Below are positions 22,716-33,884 of a stretch of 64,000 nt of DNA, piece by piece. Source of the stretch: Tenodera sinensis (taxonomy: Eukaryota; Arthropoda; Insecta; Mantodea; Mantidae); the NCBI GenBank assembly GCA_030765045.1, contig CM060964.1, positions 153,657,990 to 153,721,989 on the forward strand, read 5' to 3'. The stretch's first letter is position 1. Every line of letters starts with the position of its first letter. The position numbers were made by a program, and so were the translations under genes. The notes beneath the pieces were generated by a model that saw only the letters and a list, made by a program, of their open reading frames with translations, did not search any database and had not been told where the DNA came from.

Positions 22716-23320
22716 GAATATTTTGCTTGTTGGTTTAGATTAGTGCCACTACATTTGACAGAAATGGGCTTATAAGAAATAAACTGCAAACAGTCAGGCA
22801 CAAGACTTAAATAAAGAAAAATGTTTGAAGGGGCAATGTTATTTAGGTATGTAAAGACACAAATTTGGAAAAAGAAGACCCATTAGTTCCCAGGAATTAA
22901 AGAATATTGAAAGCATGGTGTAAGTTCAAACATGCTGCTTTAAACAGGAAAAGAAACTGCCATGTCATGACAGCAGCAGAAACAAGCTGTATTTGATAAT
23001 TTCTGAAATAAAATGTCATGAAGTAACAGAAAAACATTCATAAGAATCCATGTTGATTATCTACCTTTTAAATGCCACAGAAATGAGACTGGCATCTCAC
23101 ATCGCTCAAACATATTGTGTTACAATTTTTTTTATTGAAAGAAAACACCTATCAATTTGCAAGATTATGTTCCTTAATACATTGTGTCTAGGAGAATAGT
23201 GTGTAAGTAACTGGGCAAAGAAGAAAACAAATATTACAAGAACATTTAAATAAGGAGGCTGTTCATTGAATGTTTCAAATGGAAGAAAATAGTTGTTTGG
23301 GTTTCTAACCTAGTTACCAA
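22716..23320. other. Intron, nothing recognised
   Basis: AT-rich, no open frame with a known domain. Confidence 0.45.
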
Positions 23321-23592
23321 GGCTTGAATCCCATTTTTTTTTTTTTTAATTAACGTCCTCCAACATTGTGTCATATCCGACGAATTAATGAAATGGGTGA
23401 AATGATGCTCAAATGAGCCCGAGGTCCATGGAGCTTTAAGTTACCCGACATTCGTCTTCTCAGGGTAGGGAAAACCTTGGAAAGAAACCTTACCCGGATA
23501 ACTTACCCTAAGCGAGATTCGAACTCGCAACCTCTTGAACGTGAGGCAGACACGCTAACCATCACGCTATCGAGGCGGGCTTGAATCCCATT
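23321..23592 (-). mobile_element. tRNA-derived SINE, family B, copy 1 (with TSD)
   Basis: The 15-bp direct repeat ggcttgaatcccatt at 23321-23335 and 23578-23592 flanks the element. Read on the - strand it has a tRNA-like head with A box TAGCGTGATGGTTAGCG and B box AGTTCGAATCTCGC, a body of about 160 bp, and a poly(A) tail (a T run on the + strand at about 23334-23349). A near-identical copy is at 38810-39047. Confidence 0.93.
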
Positions 23593-24451
23593 ACTGCAGC
23601 ACTTCTTCCAAAAAACTATATTTGGAATCTAACTGGCAAGCAGAGAGAATACAAGACATTTTGTAACAACAAAGGAATGACTGCTGCTTACTAAGTTTTG
23701 TAAAGTGTTTAATGAAAACAATTTGTCTTTTTTCACCAAAAAAGTATCAAGTATCTATGATTGAAAAAATTCTTTGTTATCCAGTGGAGCATACACTAAG
23801 CAGAAAGAAGTGATAGCACAGCAAAAGTAGAGAAACAAAATTGGAGAATCTAAGATGATATGAGAGAGAAGAGAAACAGAAAAGCTGAGGAACTGTATCA
23901 GTTGGGTAAACAAAATGAGGAGTTGCAAATCTAGCAAAGTGAGTTCAAAGAGTAGATATGAAAATTGAAAAAGTGAATCATTTAAAGATTAAGGCCTAAA
24001 ATGTAGAAAATAAGATATAGGTATGTATGAACATCCTTTTAAATGTGATAAGTTTTAATTCTTGAACCTCCTTTTAGTCACATGCAATTGTTGTTGGATA
24101 CCTATATAACATTTATGTATCATTTTCCATTTATGTATCTTATGACATGGACCCTTATAGGGTACCTTTTTATATCATGTTATGCATTGACTCATGACAA
24201 GGTTCAATTGTGTATTCCACTGTATTGAATTTTATAAATAGATAAATACAAAATATGCTACTTGTTTGATAAAATATTTATTTGCTTTAAAGAAAAATAT
24301 TTTTTGAAGTTATAAGATCAAAGCATACAGAAATGTGTAGGCATAATGCAGAGAGGTCAGTGATTTAGGATTTTGCCTGTCTGTTGCATTTACGATTAAA
24401 TAAAAAAACTTTTATATTGCTAAATGTACTTGAGTGTTACAAGCACTAATA
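23593..24451. other. Intron, nothing recognised
   Basis: AT-rich, no recognised element. Confidence 0.45.
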
Positions 24452-24639
24452 AGGGACACCTTTGACCTTGAATGCTCAGAACCGTACGAAACCATGCTTA
24501 GAATAACAAGCAATCATTAAAAAAATGGTAGTCTATGTCATATCCACACAAAAGTCTGCACTTGTCTGCTAGTGCCATTAGACGGCATGTTGTAGCTGCA
24601 CTAACCAGTGCTCAAGTTGTATAAATGTTATATCCGGGG

Positions 24640-25450
24640 TTGCCTAGGTCTACTGATTTTGCAGATCTTCTGCTTTATTGCAAATCTACTGATCTACTGC
24701 TAAAAACCTAACGCATTTGAAAATTTCCTGCTTTCTATGTATTTTCCATTTTTAAACACTATTTTCCATAACATCATATAATTCGCTATTCCGAAAAAGA
24801 TTTTCAGGCAAGGCATTTCCCGCATGTATAAAAATATTAAATATAATACAATAATTAAATACAAAATATTAATATAATCACCTGTATACATACACAGTAT
24901 ATTACATCTGTTGTTCCTGCATTGCAAATTATCCTTGACTGCTACATTAAACCTGAATATTTGAATTCCACTGAAATAAAGTTGAATGCAGGGGTCCAAA
25001 AGTATTTCTTCCTGTGGAAAACATGTATTTTGGGCCAAAGTTCAAATATCTCTGATAAAATCATCCCTGCCTGACAAATATGTACAAATTTTCAAATTAC
25101 GCTATGTTGATTTTTACGTTGAGTCAGTTCACGACATACTAAGTCATTTTTCATTAAGTGATCCTCTTCTTACAATGTTGGAAATGTTAGAACCAGCTAA
25201 ACTCAAAACAGTTCAGTCAGTTGCACCACTTGCTTCTCGGTTTCCTAATTTGGTGAAAGCAGAAGAAATCCAACAAATAGATACAGAATGGAGGCTATTG
25301 CGCAATACTGACATTGCATGTGGCAGTAACTCTACAGCGCAAGAATTTTGGAGCAAATATTTATTATTACTACTGCTGCTGCTGCTGCTGCTACTACTGC
25401 TGCTGCTGCCGCTGCCGCCGCCGCCGCTACTACCACCTCTACTACTACAC

Positions 25451-25546
<96 letters not shown>

Positions 25547-25665
25547 CCCAAATATGTATACACTAAGCAAAATTGCCGGTTAAAAAATCTACTGTTTTCA
25601 CCTGCTTTTTTCCAAATCAAATCTGGGTTTACTTTGGCAGACATGGCAACACTGGGTAAAACTGC
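24640..25665 (+). mobile_element. hAT-like fragment with microsatellite
   Basis: The + frame 24986-25360 encodes residues resembling the C-terminal dimerisation region of hAT-derived proteins (ZNF862-like), including DILSHFSLSDPLLTMLEMLEP, APLASRFPNLVKAEEIQQID and WRLLRNTDI. It runs directly into a compound CTG/CTA/CCG tract and (ATT)n. Short imperfect inverted similarity, gttgcctaggtctac (about 24642) against gttgccatgtctgcc (about 25645, inverted), suggests element ends. I could not define them. Confidence 0.55.
25363..25542. repeat. Compound microsatellite CTG/CTA/CCG then (ATT)n
   Basis: Mixed CTG, CTA and CCG triplets at about 25369-25448, then about 92 bp of (ATT)n at 25451-25542. The poly-Leu, poly-Ile and poly-Tyr frames here are artefacts. 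Confidence 0.95.
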
Positions 25666-25694
25666 AGTACATATGTGTCTTTTAGAGTGTTCAT

Positions 25695-26995
25695 ATGTGG
25701 ATTACTGTGCAAACTGGGCATACTGATACCATGAAAAGATTTAATCCTACAAATGTGTTCCAAATATTAGGGACAAAGTTGGGACATGCTGAATATGGAA
25801 ATGACATTGGGATCAAGGAAATGGAGTTCCCAGATATATCAAATCACATAATATTTCAGAAATATAATGGGGATGACACAGACATACATGTCGTGCTGGA
25901 TAGATACACTGACTTTGAAGGACAGGAGGAACCTGAACCTGAAATTGACTGTTCAAGCAATCGCCAGAGCAGCAGGAACATTCAAGTCAGAGTTATCCAA
26001 AAAGTCGAGGCCCAGTGTATTAAAAGATATTGATGACAGTGTACTAGAAAGCATGCATGAAGACTATTACAATCGTGGCTTCAATTCCTATAGCAAAATA
26101 ATGAGATGCTATAAGTGCATTAAAAGTAAATCAAATTGCAAATTAATTCTAAATTATGTATCTAGCAAATGGTGAGCAGGAGCTTATTTCAAAGGAAACT
26201 GACTATCACAATTACAAACTACAAAAGAGCATATTGTATCACAATTCAATAGTGCAAGGGCATATGGATCTACAGTTCACTATTGACATCCGTGCATGTG
26301 GATATTAGAAGCTGTTAAAATGGTTGGCTTGGACTATTTCAAAGCTTCGATTTCCTTTATCGACCATCTCAAGATTAAATATGGCATTCCATCCAAGCAG
26401 ATTACTACATTTGTCACATGTAAGGATCTAGAAGATAATAACAGCACTTTTCAGAAGGTACAACAATTTGCAGAGTAAGTGAACATGTTTATAACAGAGG
26501 AAGCTGTGGAGAAAGGTAATGTTTGGAACAGTGACCAGAGTTAATTCCAGTATGAAATGTCTTCAGCATCAACATGTCCCACAGAAGAGAGAAAACTACA
26601 GCTAGTGTGTTGCGGTCCGTACATAGCTCTACTCACAACTACACAATTGATTTGGCTTTATCAGACAGGCAACCTAGCAAACAAGTTGTACATCTGTTTT
26701 CAAGAGACCCAAGGCATTTTTGACCCAGTATTTCAAAGAAACTTGAAACAGTCTCTCCATGAAACAGTCATATGGAAGCAAGCAAAAGTGAAAAAATGGC
26801 TAAAGAACACATGGAACGGTTTCCTGTAACAAGGGAAAGAGCCTATTGCTGCACGATTCCTGATCAGGTCATATAGTCATACTCTTCTAGATGTAAGTTT
26901 TCCAAACATAGATGTTATGCCGAAGCTATTGCCACCAGAAACAACAAAATATTGCCATCTCATTGATATAGTTCGTGGGGTGACACATTAACAAT
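25695..26995 (+). pseudogene. pogo-like transposase, N-terminal and central part
   Basis: Successive + frames give an acidic N-terminus (DRYTDFEGQEEPEPEID), a helix region (VLESMHEDYYNRGFNSYSKI), a CENPB-type DNA-binding part (ALVKMVGL-like, DYFKASISFIDHLKIKYGIPS) and the start of the DDE domain (VWNSDQS then FQYEMSSASTC, about 26520-26570). It ends near LLPPETTKYCHLIDIVRG (about 26925-26985), the third-Asp region, just before the next insertion. Stops at about 26030, 26175 and 26478 break it. The homologous - strand copy at 55660-57066 keeps the same order, which confirms the family. Confidence 0.75.
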
Positions 26996-27207
26996 TTTTG
27001 CACATAGGGGAAGCTGCTTTTCTTCCCTCCCTCTCTGCAACAGCTGAGAAGGGAAAATAGATGTCTGTTTGATGCAGATGAATAAACACTACCACAACTG
27101 CATGCAGCTGAAGCAAATTGGAGTTCACATGAAAGTAATTTTTGGCACATGGCCATGGTTTTAGTGAAATTTCTTTGTTATAAAGTTAATTTTTATACAT
27201 ATACCAT

Positions 27208-28388
27208 GCGTTCTTGGAGCGACCGGACCGGACCACCCCGTGGCAGCTAGGGACTGGGTGAGGACTGGCGTGCTCTCCGCCAGTGTTATGCGTAAAGGAC
27301 CGGCAAGTCACAGTTACGGAACACCTAACTACTGTACTAACTTGCATTAGGCTTACTTGCATCACATCAGATGTTGAAATTGATGACTTTTAATGCAAAC
27401 ACATTCCTTATATCTCCGAAAACAGTTCTGATTAAGTTACAAAAGTTTGGCTGTATTTCTCTCAGATTTTGTTCAAGTCTTTCAACATGTGCAGATTTAA
27501 TGCATACACTTTATTCTTTAATGTTCCCTATAAATAAAAATTGCATTGAGATAGGTCAGGGGAAAGAGGTGGCTGCAATCATCAACTAATTATTCTGTCA
27601 CCATACGCACTTTGCAATTCATGCATAGAATTACCAGCAGTGTGTGCTATAGCTGGATCCTGATGAAACCAGCCACACAATTTTTCATTTCTTGTTAGTT
27701 GCAGAAAAAATATTTCAAGTAGAATTCACTTAAACGTGTATAACTTTTTTGTTGTAAATATGAGACTGACAATTCTACACATGGTGAGGAACTTCATGAA
27801 TAATATGGTGATTTTCAGTAGCCCAATGCCAATTGTTCTGAGTAGAAACTGACCTTGAAGATAAAACCACATATCAGTGAAGAACATTGAAGATAGGTCC
27901 ACGTCGCCATTATGAACGGACTGTAAAACCAATTGCAATAATTAACCCTACTTATAGGATCTTGTGGTTGTAAAGCATGAACTTTTAAGTTTCAGAAGTT
28001 TCGTTGCCACAAAAGCCAACTTCTTAGAAATGTTAACCCCTTATGCTAAATATCTCAATGGTTTTTATTTATGGGGGAATGTTAAAAAATAAAGTGTACA
28101 CATCAAATCTGCACACGTTAAAAGAACTGAATGACAAAATCACGAGAGAAATACAATCAGTTTTTGTGAGTAAACCAGAATTGTTTTCGGAGATGTAGGG
28201 AATGAGTTCGCATTGAAGGACATCAATTTCAACATCTGATGTGATGCAGGTAAGCCTGCATGTTAGTACAGTAGTTAGTGTTCTGTACCCATGACTTGCT
28301 AGTTCTTTAGGCATAACTCTGGCAGAGCACTGTCCCTCACCCGGTCCCTTAGCACAGTGGCAGTCCAGTCATGACTCTCAAAGAACGC
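27208..28388 (-). mobile_element. Tc1/mariner-like element with ~340-bp inverted repeats
   Basis: The left arm 27208-27553 and right arm 28051-28388 are inverted copies over nearly their full length. Shared blocks include GTTGAAATTGATG, ACTACTGTACTAAC and ATAAATAAAAA, and the outer end is GCGTTCTT. The unit sits between the third-Asp region and the C-terminus of the pogo-like transposase, so it is a nested insertion. Long inverted arms give it a foldback-like shape. The target duplication is not clear. Confidence 0.8.
27560..27938 (-). pseudogene. Tc1/mariner-like transposase fragment between the arms
   Basis: Pieces on the - strand resemble an insect Tc1/mariner-group transposase. FFTDMWFYLQGQF (about 27865) corresponds to the first-Asp block with the usual Glu lost. 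A later HQDPAIAHTAGNSMHEL piece (about 27640-27680) corresponds to the second-Asp block. LQPPLSPDLSQC (about 27555-27590) corresponds to the third. Frameshifts separate all three. It is a dead remnant, and the N-terminal part would lie in or be replaced by the inverted arm. Confidence 0.6.
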
Positions 28389-28639
28389 ACTGTGTAATGT
28401 CATTAGCAATATGCACTATAGCTATGCTAGTGAACTTCACTCCTTCATAAACAGAAACGTTAATACATGATTGCACAATTTCCCTCACCATCACACTTTA
28501 AGGTTACTGTGCAGCTAAGGGAATTGCTGTTGTCTTGCCTCATGAGCTATACTTACTTCTCTTGGCAATATTAGCTCTATATCAGAAGGATTGCGGATTT
28601 TGTAACACTACAATGTGCCAAAATCACAAGTGAAGATAG

Positions 28640-28800
28640 TGACTGTTATTTCATCATCAAACTTCACTCTGTGATTTACAATCAATTTGGTGCACCAAAA
28701 TATAAGCCTATGTTGCAATATGCTTGGCAGAAGGCAGGTTACGACATTGACATATTCATATCATTTGCAAATGTAATATGTGTGGCTTTTAATATTGGAC
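28640..28800 (+). pseudogene. pogo-like transposase, C-terminal piece
   Basis: The frame KLHSVIYNQFGAPKYKPMLQYAWQKAGYD continues the transposase interrupted at 26995. The - strand relative has LHSVIYNQLSVGLYKPMLRYAWQNAAY at the same place, directly after its third-Asp region, which supports the nested-insertion reading. Confidence 0.75.
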
Positions 28801-29224
28801 TGTATGGATGTGAAAGTTATTTGAAATGTGTTAACGTGGCTTTAGTGGGGTGTGCACGTTGTTCTTTTCTACTTTGTTTTAACCACTTCATCAAAATCCC
28901 GCATATACACTTTGAGGACTAATATAAGCACTATCAGGTGTGCAGTATATGTGAGTTTTGCACCATTATAAGTACTTGAAGCAGAGGGTTTTTGGCACTG
29001 TTGATTGAAAATGTAATGATACCTGACAACATTGAATTATGTATAATTTCCCTCCTATGATGTTGATATCTTGTTACTTTGTTTCTCTCTATTAAAATGC
29101 CACTTGAGGCAGAATGCAACATTTTGCATGGAAATGACACAGACCACTGCTTTGTTAATGATCTATTGTTATTCTAAACATGCTTTCATATGGTTCTGAA
29201 CGTCTTGAGGTTAAAGGTGTCCCT

Positions 29225-30044
29225 TGTAAGTCTGCTAAATTTAATACAGGAAAAATAGATTCAGGTGACCCATGTACACCCTGTGCAGGGTGAATGTGCA
29301 GACTTTATTGGTGACTTTTGATAAGTTGAAACATTGTTTTATATTCCTTCCTGTAACAGATAGTTTCATTAATAAAAATTAGAGTATGAGTGCAAAGACT
29401 TTAATGGTGACTTCTTGATATGCAGCAACATAAATTCCTAAGCCGTACTCCTCTGAAACACATAGTTTCATTCATAAAAAATAAAAGTTGTGTAGTTATT
29501 TACTGACAGTATGTCAGCATTCTCTTATCTTTTACTGTGGAAATAGGCATAGTTAAATATAGCTTCGAAAGGCTAATGATTTCTGTTTTTACTCTTTCAC
29601 TAGAATGGGTCAGTTGGCTATAAATTTACTTCAGAAAGTTTAATTTCAGTGGCTGTATTGGAATAAACTCAAGGAAATGCATTTGGGAACTGTGCTATGA
29701 TACAGCTACCTGGTGCTGGTATATGATTATAGAGGTAGGTCAAACATGTTGATATCAGTCTCTTCTTGCAAACTGCACATGTGCTATTCCTAGTCTCTTC
29801 AGTAAATTTGACCACTTTTATTCTGTAGCACTGTTTACGGTCTCTCTGCACATCAGATGTGTTGAATACCTATGTGATACAGTTAAGAAGTTTCAGAACA
29901 CTGGTATTATTTCTAAATCAAGAGTATCTGGATAATACTGCTTATGTGTGACAAGGCTGATTGCATTCGTGTGGAGCCCATTGCTCATATAGGAATAAGT
30001 TTCCCAACGAGAATGTTTCTAACCTGGAATATTTTGCTTCATTT
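29225..30044. other. Intron, nothing recognised
   Basis: AT-rich, no recognised element. Confidence 0.45.
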
Positions 30045-30444
30045 GTCTGATGAGTAATGCCGGCGCTGTGCTCGAGCAATTTAGAGTGTTCACCTACCAC
30101 CTAGGGTGCCTGGGTTCAATCCCAGGGACCTGCATGTAGTATTTGTGGTGCATGAAGCTGTGTCAGAGTGGCTTTTTTCTGGTTTTCCCCACCACTCATT
30201 TCACCAATTGCTCCATTATCACCTTTCCAATTATCGATTTCATCTGCATTTCATATCATCCTCTTCCTCACTATCATACCTGGTGCTTGACTGTCCACCC
30301 GCTTCTAGGTGTTCACCCTGTCCGGTCCCATCCCTAGGTTCTTGTGCTCCCCAACAGATGTCTGACCCTAGGCGCCAGCTTGTAAGTCGTACATAAGGGG
30401 AGAGTAATCCAGTAAAGGAAAAAGAAGAGGAAGTCTGATGAGTA
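30045..30444 (+). mobile_element. tRNA-derived SINE, family C-related, tandem unit 1
   Basis: A tRNA-like head with anticodon-arm sequence CTACCACCTAGG and B box GGTTCAATCCCAGG (about 30112-30125) is followed by a body with CTCATTTCACCAATTG and ATCACCTTTCCAATTATCGA, ending in AGGGGAGAGTAATCC. The 12-bp gtctgatgagta occurs at 30045-30056 and 30433-30444 on either side. The head matches family C but the tail differs. Confidence 0.82.
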
Positions 30445-30779
30445 GGCGGCCGAGCAATTAGACTGTTCATCACCAAGCGATCCCAGGACCCGCATGTGAT
30501 ATGTGGACGAAACAGTGCCTGGGCAGATTTCCTCCAGTTTCCCCCACCACTCATTCCACCAACTGCTCCATCATCACCTTTCCAATTATCGATTTCCTCT
30601 GCATTTCCTATCATCCACTTCCTCACTTTCATACCTGGTGCTGAGCTGGCCGCCCGCTTCCCGGTCTTCACTGTCAGGTCCATAGGTTCATCTGCTCCCA
30701 GACAGGCATCTCATCCTAGGCACAGGCTTGTAAGTCCTCAATAGAGGGAGGGTAATCCAATGAAGTAGTTTGATGAGTA
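30433..30779 (+). mobile_element. tRNA-derived SINE, family C-related, tandem unit 2
   Basis: A second, head-damaged copy of the same SINE in the same orientation, with the same body blocks (ATCACCTTTCCAATTATCGA, GGGAGGGTAATCC). It is bounded by gtctgatgagta (30433-30444) and gtttgatgagta (30768-30779). The flanking 12-mer therefore occurs three times around two SINE units. Confidence 0.8.
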
Positions 30780-31260
30780 CAAGAATCAGGAAATACAATT
30801 CCATAACCTGTCTAACCAACTGAGCTACCTAGACTTAGTTTTGTTGAGAATATGACATAACATGAGAATGGTAGAAGTGACACTGTTTTGTTTATTATTG
30901 CACGAGTTTGAGGAGTTCTAAGCCAGCAGTGGGAGATTGCGGACATGTGTTGTGCCAGTGCTCATAAGTGAGAGGAAGAAGGGAATAATGAGCACGGCAG
31001 TCAGGGAAACAACCAATAACATGAGAGAATGTTTGAATTGGAAATATTATTAGAGCAAAGCACACGTACAGAAAAGGTTGAGAGAGAAGAAGATATTGTG
31101 ACTTTTTTGGTGGGTGTGAAGTAAAGAAGACAGATGTAGTCGGGATAAAGAAACACTTTTATTTCCGTAAACAGTAACTTTTTACACTCGTTGCAACAGC
31201 AAGAAAGTCTTTTCCGATTCACCAACAGCACGGCTCCAAATTCGTCACAAAACTGTCCCT
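30780..31260. other. Unassigned sequence before minisatellite
   Basis: Contains a gaaagaagaagggaataatg-like purine patch. No domain or bounded element recognised. Confidence 0.4.
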
Positions 31261-31388
31261 TCTCCGTCGGCACGACTCCTCAACGCTTCACATACGTCTG
31301 TCCTCTCCGTCGGCACGACTACTCAAAGCTTCACATACGTCTGTCCTCTCCGTCGGCACGACTACTCAACGCTTCACATACGTCTGAC
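31261..31388. repeat. 43-bp minisatellite, three copies
   Basis: The unit starting TCTCCGTCGGCACGACT begins at 31261, 31304 and 31347. The three copies differ at only a few positions. The local GC content is higher than the surroundings. It lies in a frame (31191-31700) with no recognised domain. Confidence 0.93.
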
Positions 31389-32085
31389 TCACTCTTCTGT
31401 CGCACTTTACCGCTATTTATATCTCCCAGGCACTATTCTGGAAAGTTCAGTTATTGCGGTGAAATACAAAGCAGAAGATTCCCGAAGTCTCTATCCTTTT
31501 CTCTCTTTCGGCAAGCGCCCCAACAATGCGGCCATTCTCTGTCTCTTTCCTTCGGCTCCTTTGCGGTAGTGCCGACAATAATGCGATGGGTGACACTGCT
31601 GTTGTCGGCAATTAGATGCGGCGGGCGCGGTGACAATATTAATACAAATGCAGAAGAGATCAAGAACAAAATTCTCGACTGGGTGTGCAAAAGCAGTTAA
31701 GTCAAAAAACCTCATAATGAGAAAAATTAAATTAAAGATTAAAATCAATTTCCCAAATCCCTAATGTGTCAAAACTACACATTTTGCAAAAAAAAAAAAT
31801 AAAAAAAAAATAAAATAAAAAAAAAATAATAAAAAATAAAAATAAAAAATAAAAATAAAAAAAAAATAAAATATTGGCTGGTTAATACTGTATATATACA
31901 CATCAGGTTGCTTTAATTCCTGTAAATCTTTGTCCCTTATATTAGGATTATCTGAAGGGTTGGAGGCTGGATGCGTGACTTACATGACTTTTCACAGTAC
32001 ATTTTGACATATCCATTTCCATACAAATGTTATATTAATAGTTTCAGTGGAAGATTTGTTTGCCACTAGAATATATAATGAAATT
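31389..32085. other. Unassigned sequence with A-rich tract
   Basis: A GC-richer block at 31389-31690 is followed by an A-rich AAAAT-type tract at about 31787-31872. The tract could be a retroelement tail, but I recognise no body 5' of it. Confidence 0.45.
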
Positions 32086-33366
32086 ATATTTTTAAACATT
32101 ATTTACTTAGTGCAGCGAAGTTCTTGTAACAGCAAACACAAAAAAGATTCAAATCTTTCAAAACCAAAGTCTGAGATTAATTACAGGTGCTATCAAAACC
32201 ACACCAATAGCAGCTATGGAAGTACTAACCAACCAATACCCCATTGAATATGAAATAGAAAAAGTGGCTCTTATTCAACACGAAAAGTTGATCAGACTCC
32301 CATTCAATACATGGCACAAGAGAAATTTTACACATACACTGAAGACTCAGGAGAGCTTTCTTTCCAAAATTCAAGACATCAAGAAGAATGTATACCTTCC
32401 TAATTCAAAGGAAAACTTCATATCTAAAGTCAATCCGACACAAACATTAGACATGACATTATTTACACCTGACAGAAGAAGTTAAGAAAAGTGATACTCC
32501 AACTAGTGTTCTAAAATTATTGGCATTAGAGACAATCCATACTAGATTTCCAGAACACGAATGGCTCCATGTTTATACTGATGGATCATTTATATCAAAC
32601 CAAGATGGAGCAGGTGCTGGAGTCACATGTCACCTCTTTTCCTATTACAAATCTTTAAGTTATGGAACTACACACTTTGATGGAGAAATTGAAGCAATTC
32701 GAATGGCCCTACAAAATCTTTTGTACAGAATTTCACATTTTCAGCAAGCAGTTATTCTCTCAGATTCCAGGGCAGCAATTATAGCAATTACTTCCAAGTT
32801 GTCACCAAAAAACGAAACAATTATAGAATGTTGGAAAATGCTTACCCATCTAACAGCACTTCAAAAACACCTAGTCTTCCAATGGATTCCAGCTCACTGT
32901 GGACTTCGTGGTAATGAGAAAGCTGATTTTCTTGCAAAAAAGGGTACCGGCAATGTGCAGAAATCAATAGTTAATTTACCATTTTATGCAGCTAAAAGAT
33001 TAGTCAACTCTGAATTCAAAAAAATTATTGCAAAATATTACTATGAAAAATCAAAAAATAAAAGATGGGAACTACCAAACATTCAAACAGTGATTCCTGA
33101 GTATCCTCGAAAAACAGCAGTTGCAACCTTCAGGTTGATTACAGGACATGATTGTCTGGCAAAACATTTAAACAGAATTGGGATATATTCTTCACCACTC
33201 TGTCCTCTATGTGATCTGCAAAAGGAAATGGATCGAGACCACCTTCAAATATGCCTGGCCACTTCTAATGCCCCATCCATCAGTGAAAAATATTGGAGAG
33301 CAAGAGGATTAATGACTTCATTGTCAGAAATCCAGCATTAGCTAACAACAACATATTTTTAAGCAT
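32086..33366 (+). mobile_element. LINE family A, copy 2 (5'-truncated, TSD)
   Basis: Direct repeats atatttttaaacat (32086-32099) and atatttttaagcat (33353-33366), 14 bp with one difference, flank a 5'-truncated LINE at 32100-33352. It begins exactly within the sequence that follows the transposon insertion in copy 1 and is about 95% identical to copy 1 by eye. It ends CTAACAACAAC. Confidence 0.92.
32104..33341 (+). pseudogene. LINE A copy 2: connection and RNase H
   Basis: A frame at 32216-32485 (RT connection, ILTNQYPIEYE-like) is followed by a 273-codon frame at 32520-33341. That frame encodes a complete-looking RNase H with VYTDGS, FDGEIEAIRMAL, SDSRAA, and IPAHCGLRGNEKADFLA, then a C-terminal CPLCDLQKEMDRDHL Cys/His block. 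A frame change near 32480 separates the two. Copy 1 has a disruption at the corresponding place. RNase H would remove RNA from the RNA/DNA hybrid during reverse transcription. Confidence 0.88.
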
Positions 33367-33485
33367 GTAATCAATTCTTGTAGTTTCCATGGGTATAAAA
33401 TACCACCATATTTATATAGCGTTCACATTTAACAGTACTTGAGAAAATGACAGACTAAAATAGGACAAGGGTAATGAAACGAGAC

Positions 33486-33497
33486 ATATCACTGTGG

Positions 33498-33579
<82 letters not shown>

Positions 33580-33884
33580 CCAAGGTGCAACAGCCCTTAC
33601 CACCTAGCCGCTGCATACCCACCTCTAATTACCACAGGTGTCATGAGCAGTGGTGCAGTACTGGTGGTCAGTGCCCTGGCCGTTTATGCAGTCTATGCAA
33701 CCAGCACCGCAACTTTTCAATCAAGTAGCTCCTCAATTGGACTCTCAAAGACCTAACGAGGCTGAGTGCACTCCGTGCCAGTGGGAGAAAACCCCCACGC
33801 TGGTGCCGGGAATCGAACTTTGGTCTCTCGCTTGGTAAGCAGAAGCGCTACCAACACACTAAGGAGACAATCCCAATATCACTG
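33486..33884 (-). mobile_element. tRNA-derived SINE, family D, with (ATT)n tail
   Basis: A 9-bp direct repeat atatcactg lies at 33486-33494 and 33876-33884. On the - strand the head has the A-box-like TAGCGCTTCTGC and B box GTTCGATTCCCGGC (about 33806-33820). The body runs leftward and ends in (ATT)n (33578-33501, + strand AAT). The microsatellite is thus at the SINE's 3' end. Confidence 0.75.
33501..33578. repeat. (AAT)n microsatellite
   Basis: 78 bp of AAT repeat at the 3' tail of the family D SINE. Confidence 0.97.

Larger units (their letters stand above)
24452..29224 (+). mobile_element. pogo-like DNA transposon with terminal inverted repeats, twice interrupted
   Basis: The left end AGGGACACCTTTGACCTTGA (from 24452, preceded by TA) recurs inverted at 29155-29224. 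Similarity extends about 70 bp and includes CTTAGAATAACAA-like sequence, so the two ends are inverted repeats. Between them run + strand pieces of a CENPB/DDE_1-type transposase, broken by a hAT-like fragment (about 24640-25660) and a long-inverted-repeat element (27208-28388). The right TA is not intact (TGTA follows). The core without inserts is about 2.6 kb. Confidence 0.75.

Noticed and set aside
30240..30683. A 147-codon frame on the - strand
   Set aside because: It lies antisense across two tandem SINEs, and the apparent protein repeat is the SINE repeat.
31261..31388. CRISPR-like array
   Set aside because: The 43-bp units abut with no unique spacers, and the window is eukaryotic. It is a minisatellite.
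31191..31700. A 169-codon frame spanning the minisatellite
   Set aside because: The repeat unit is 43 bp, not a multiple of three, so each copy is read in a different frame. No domain was recognised.
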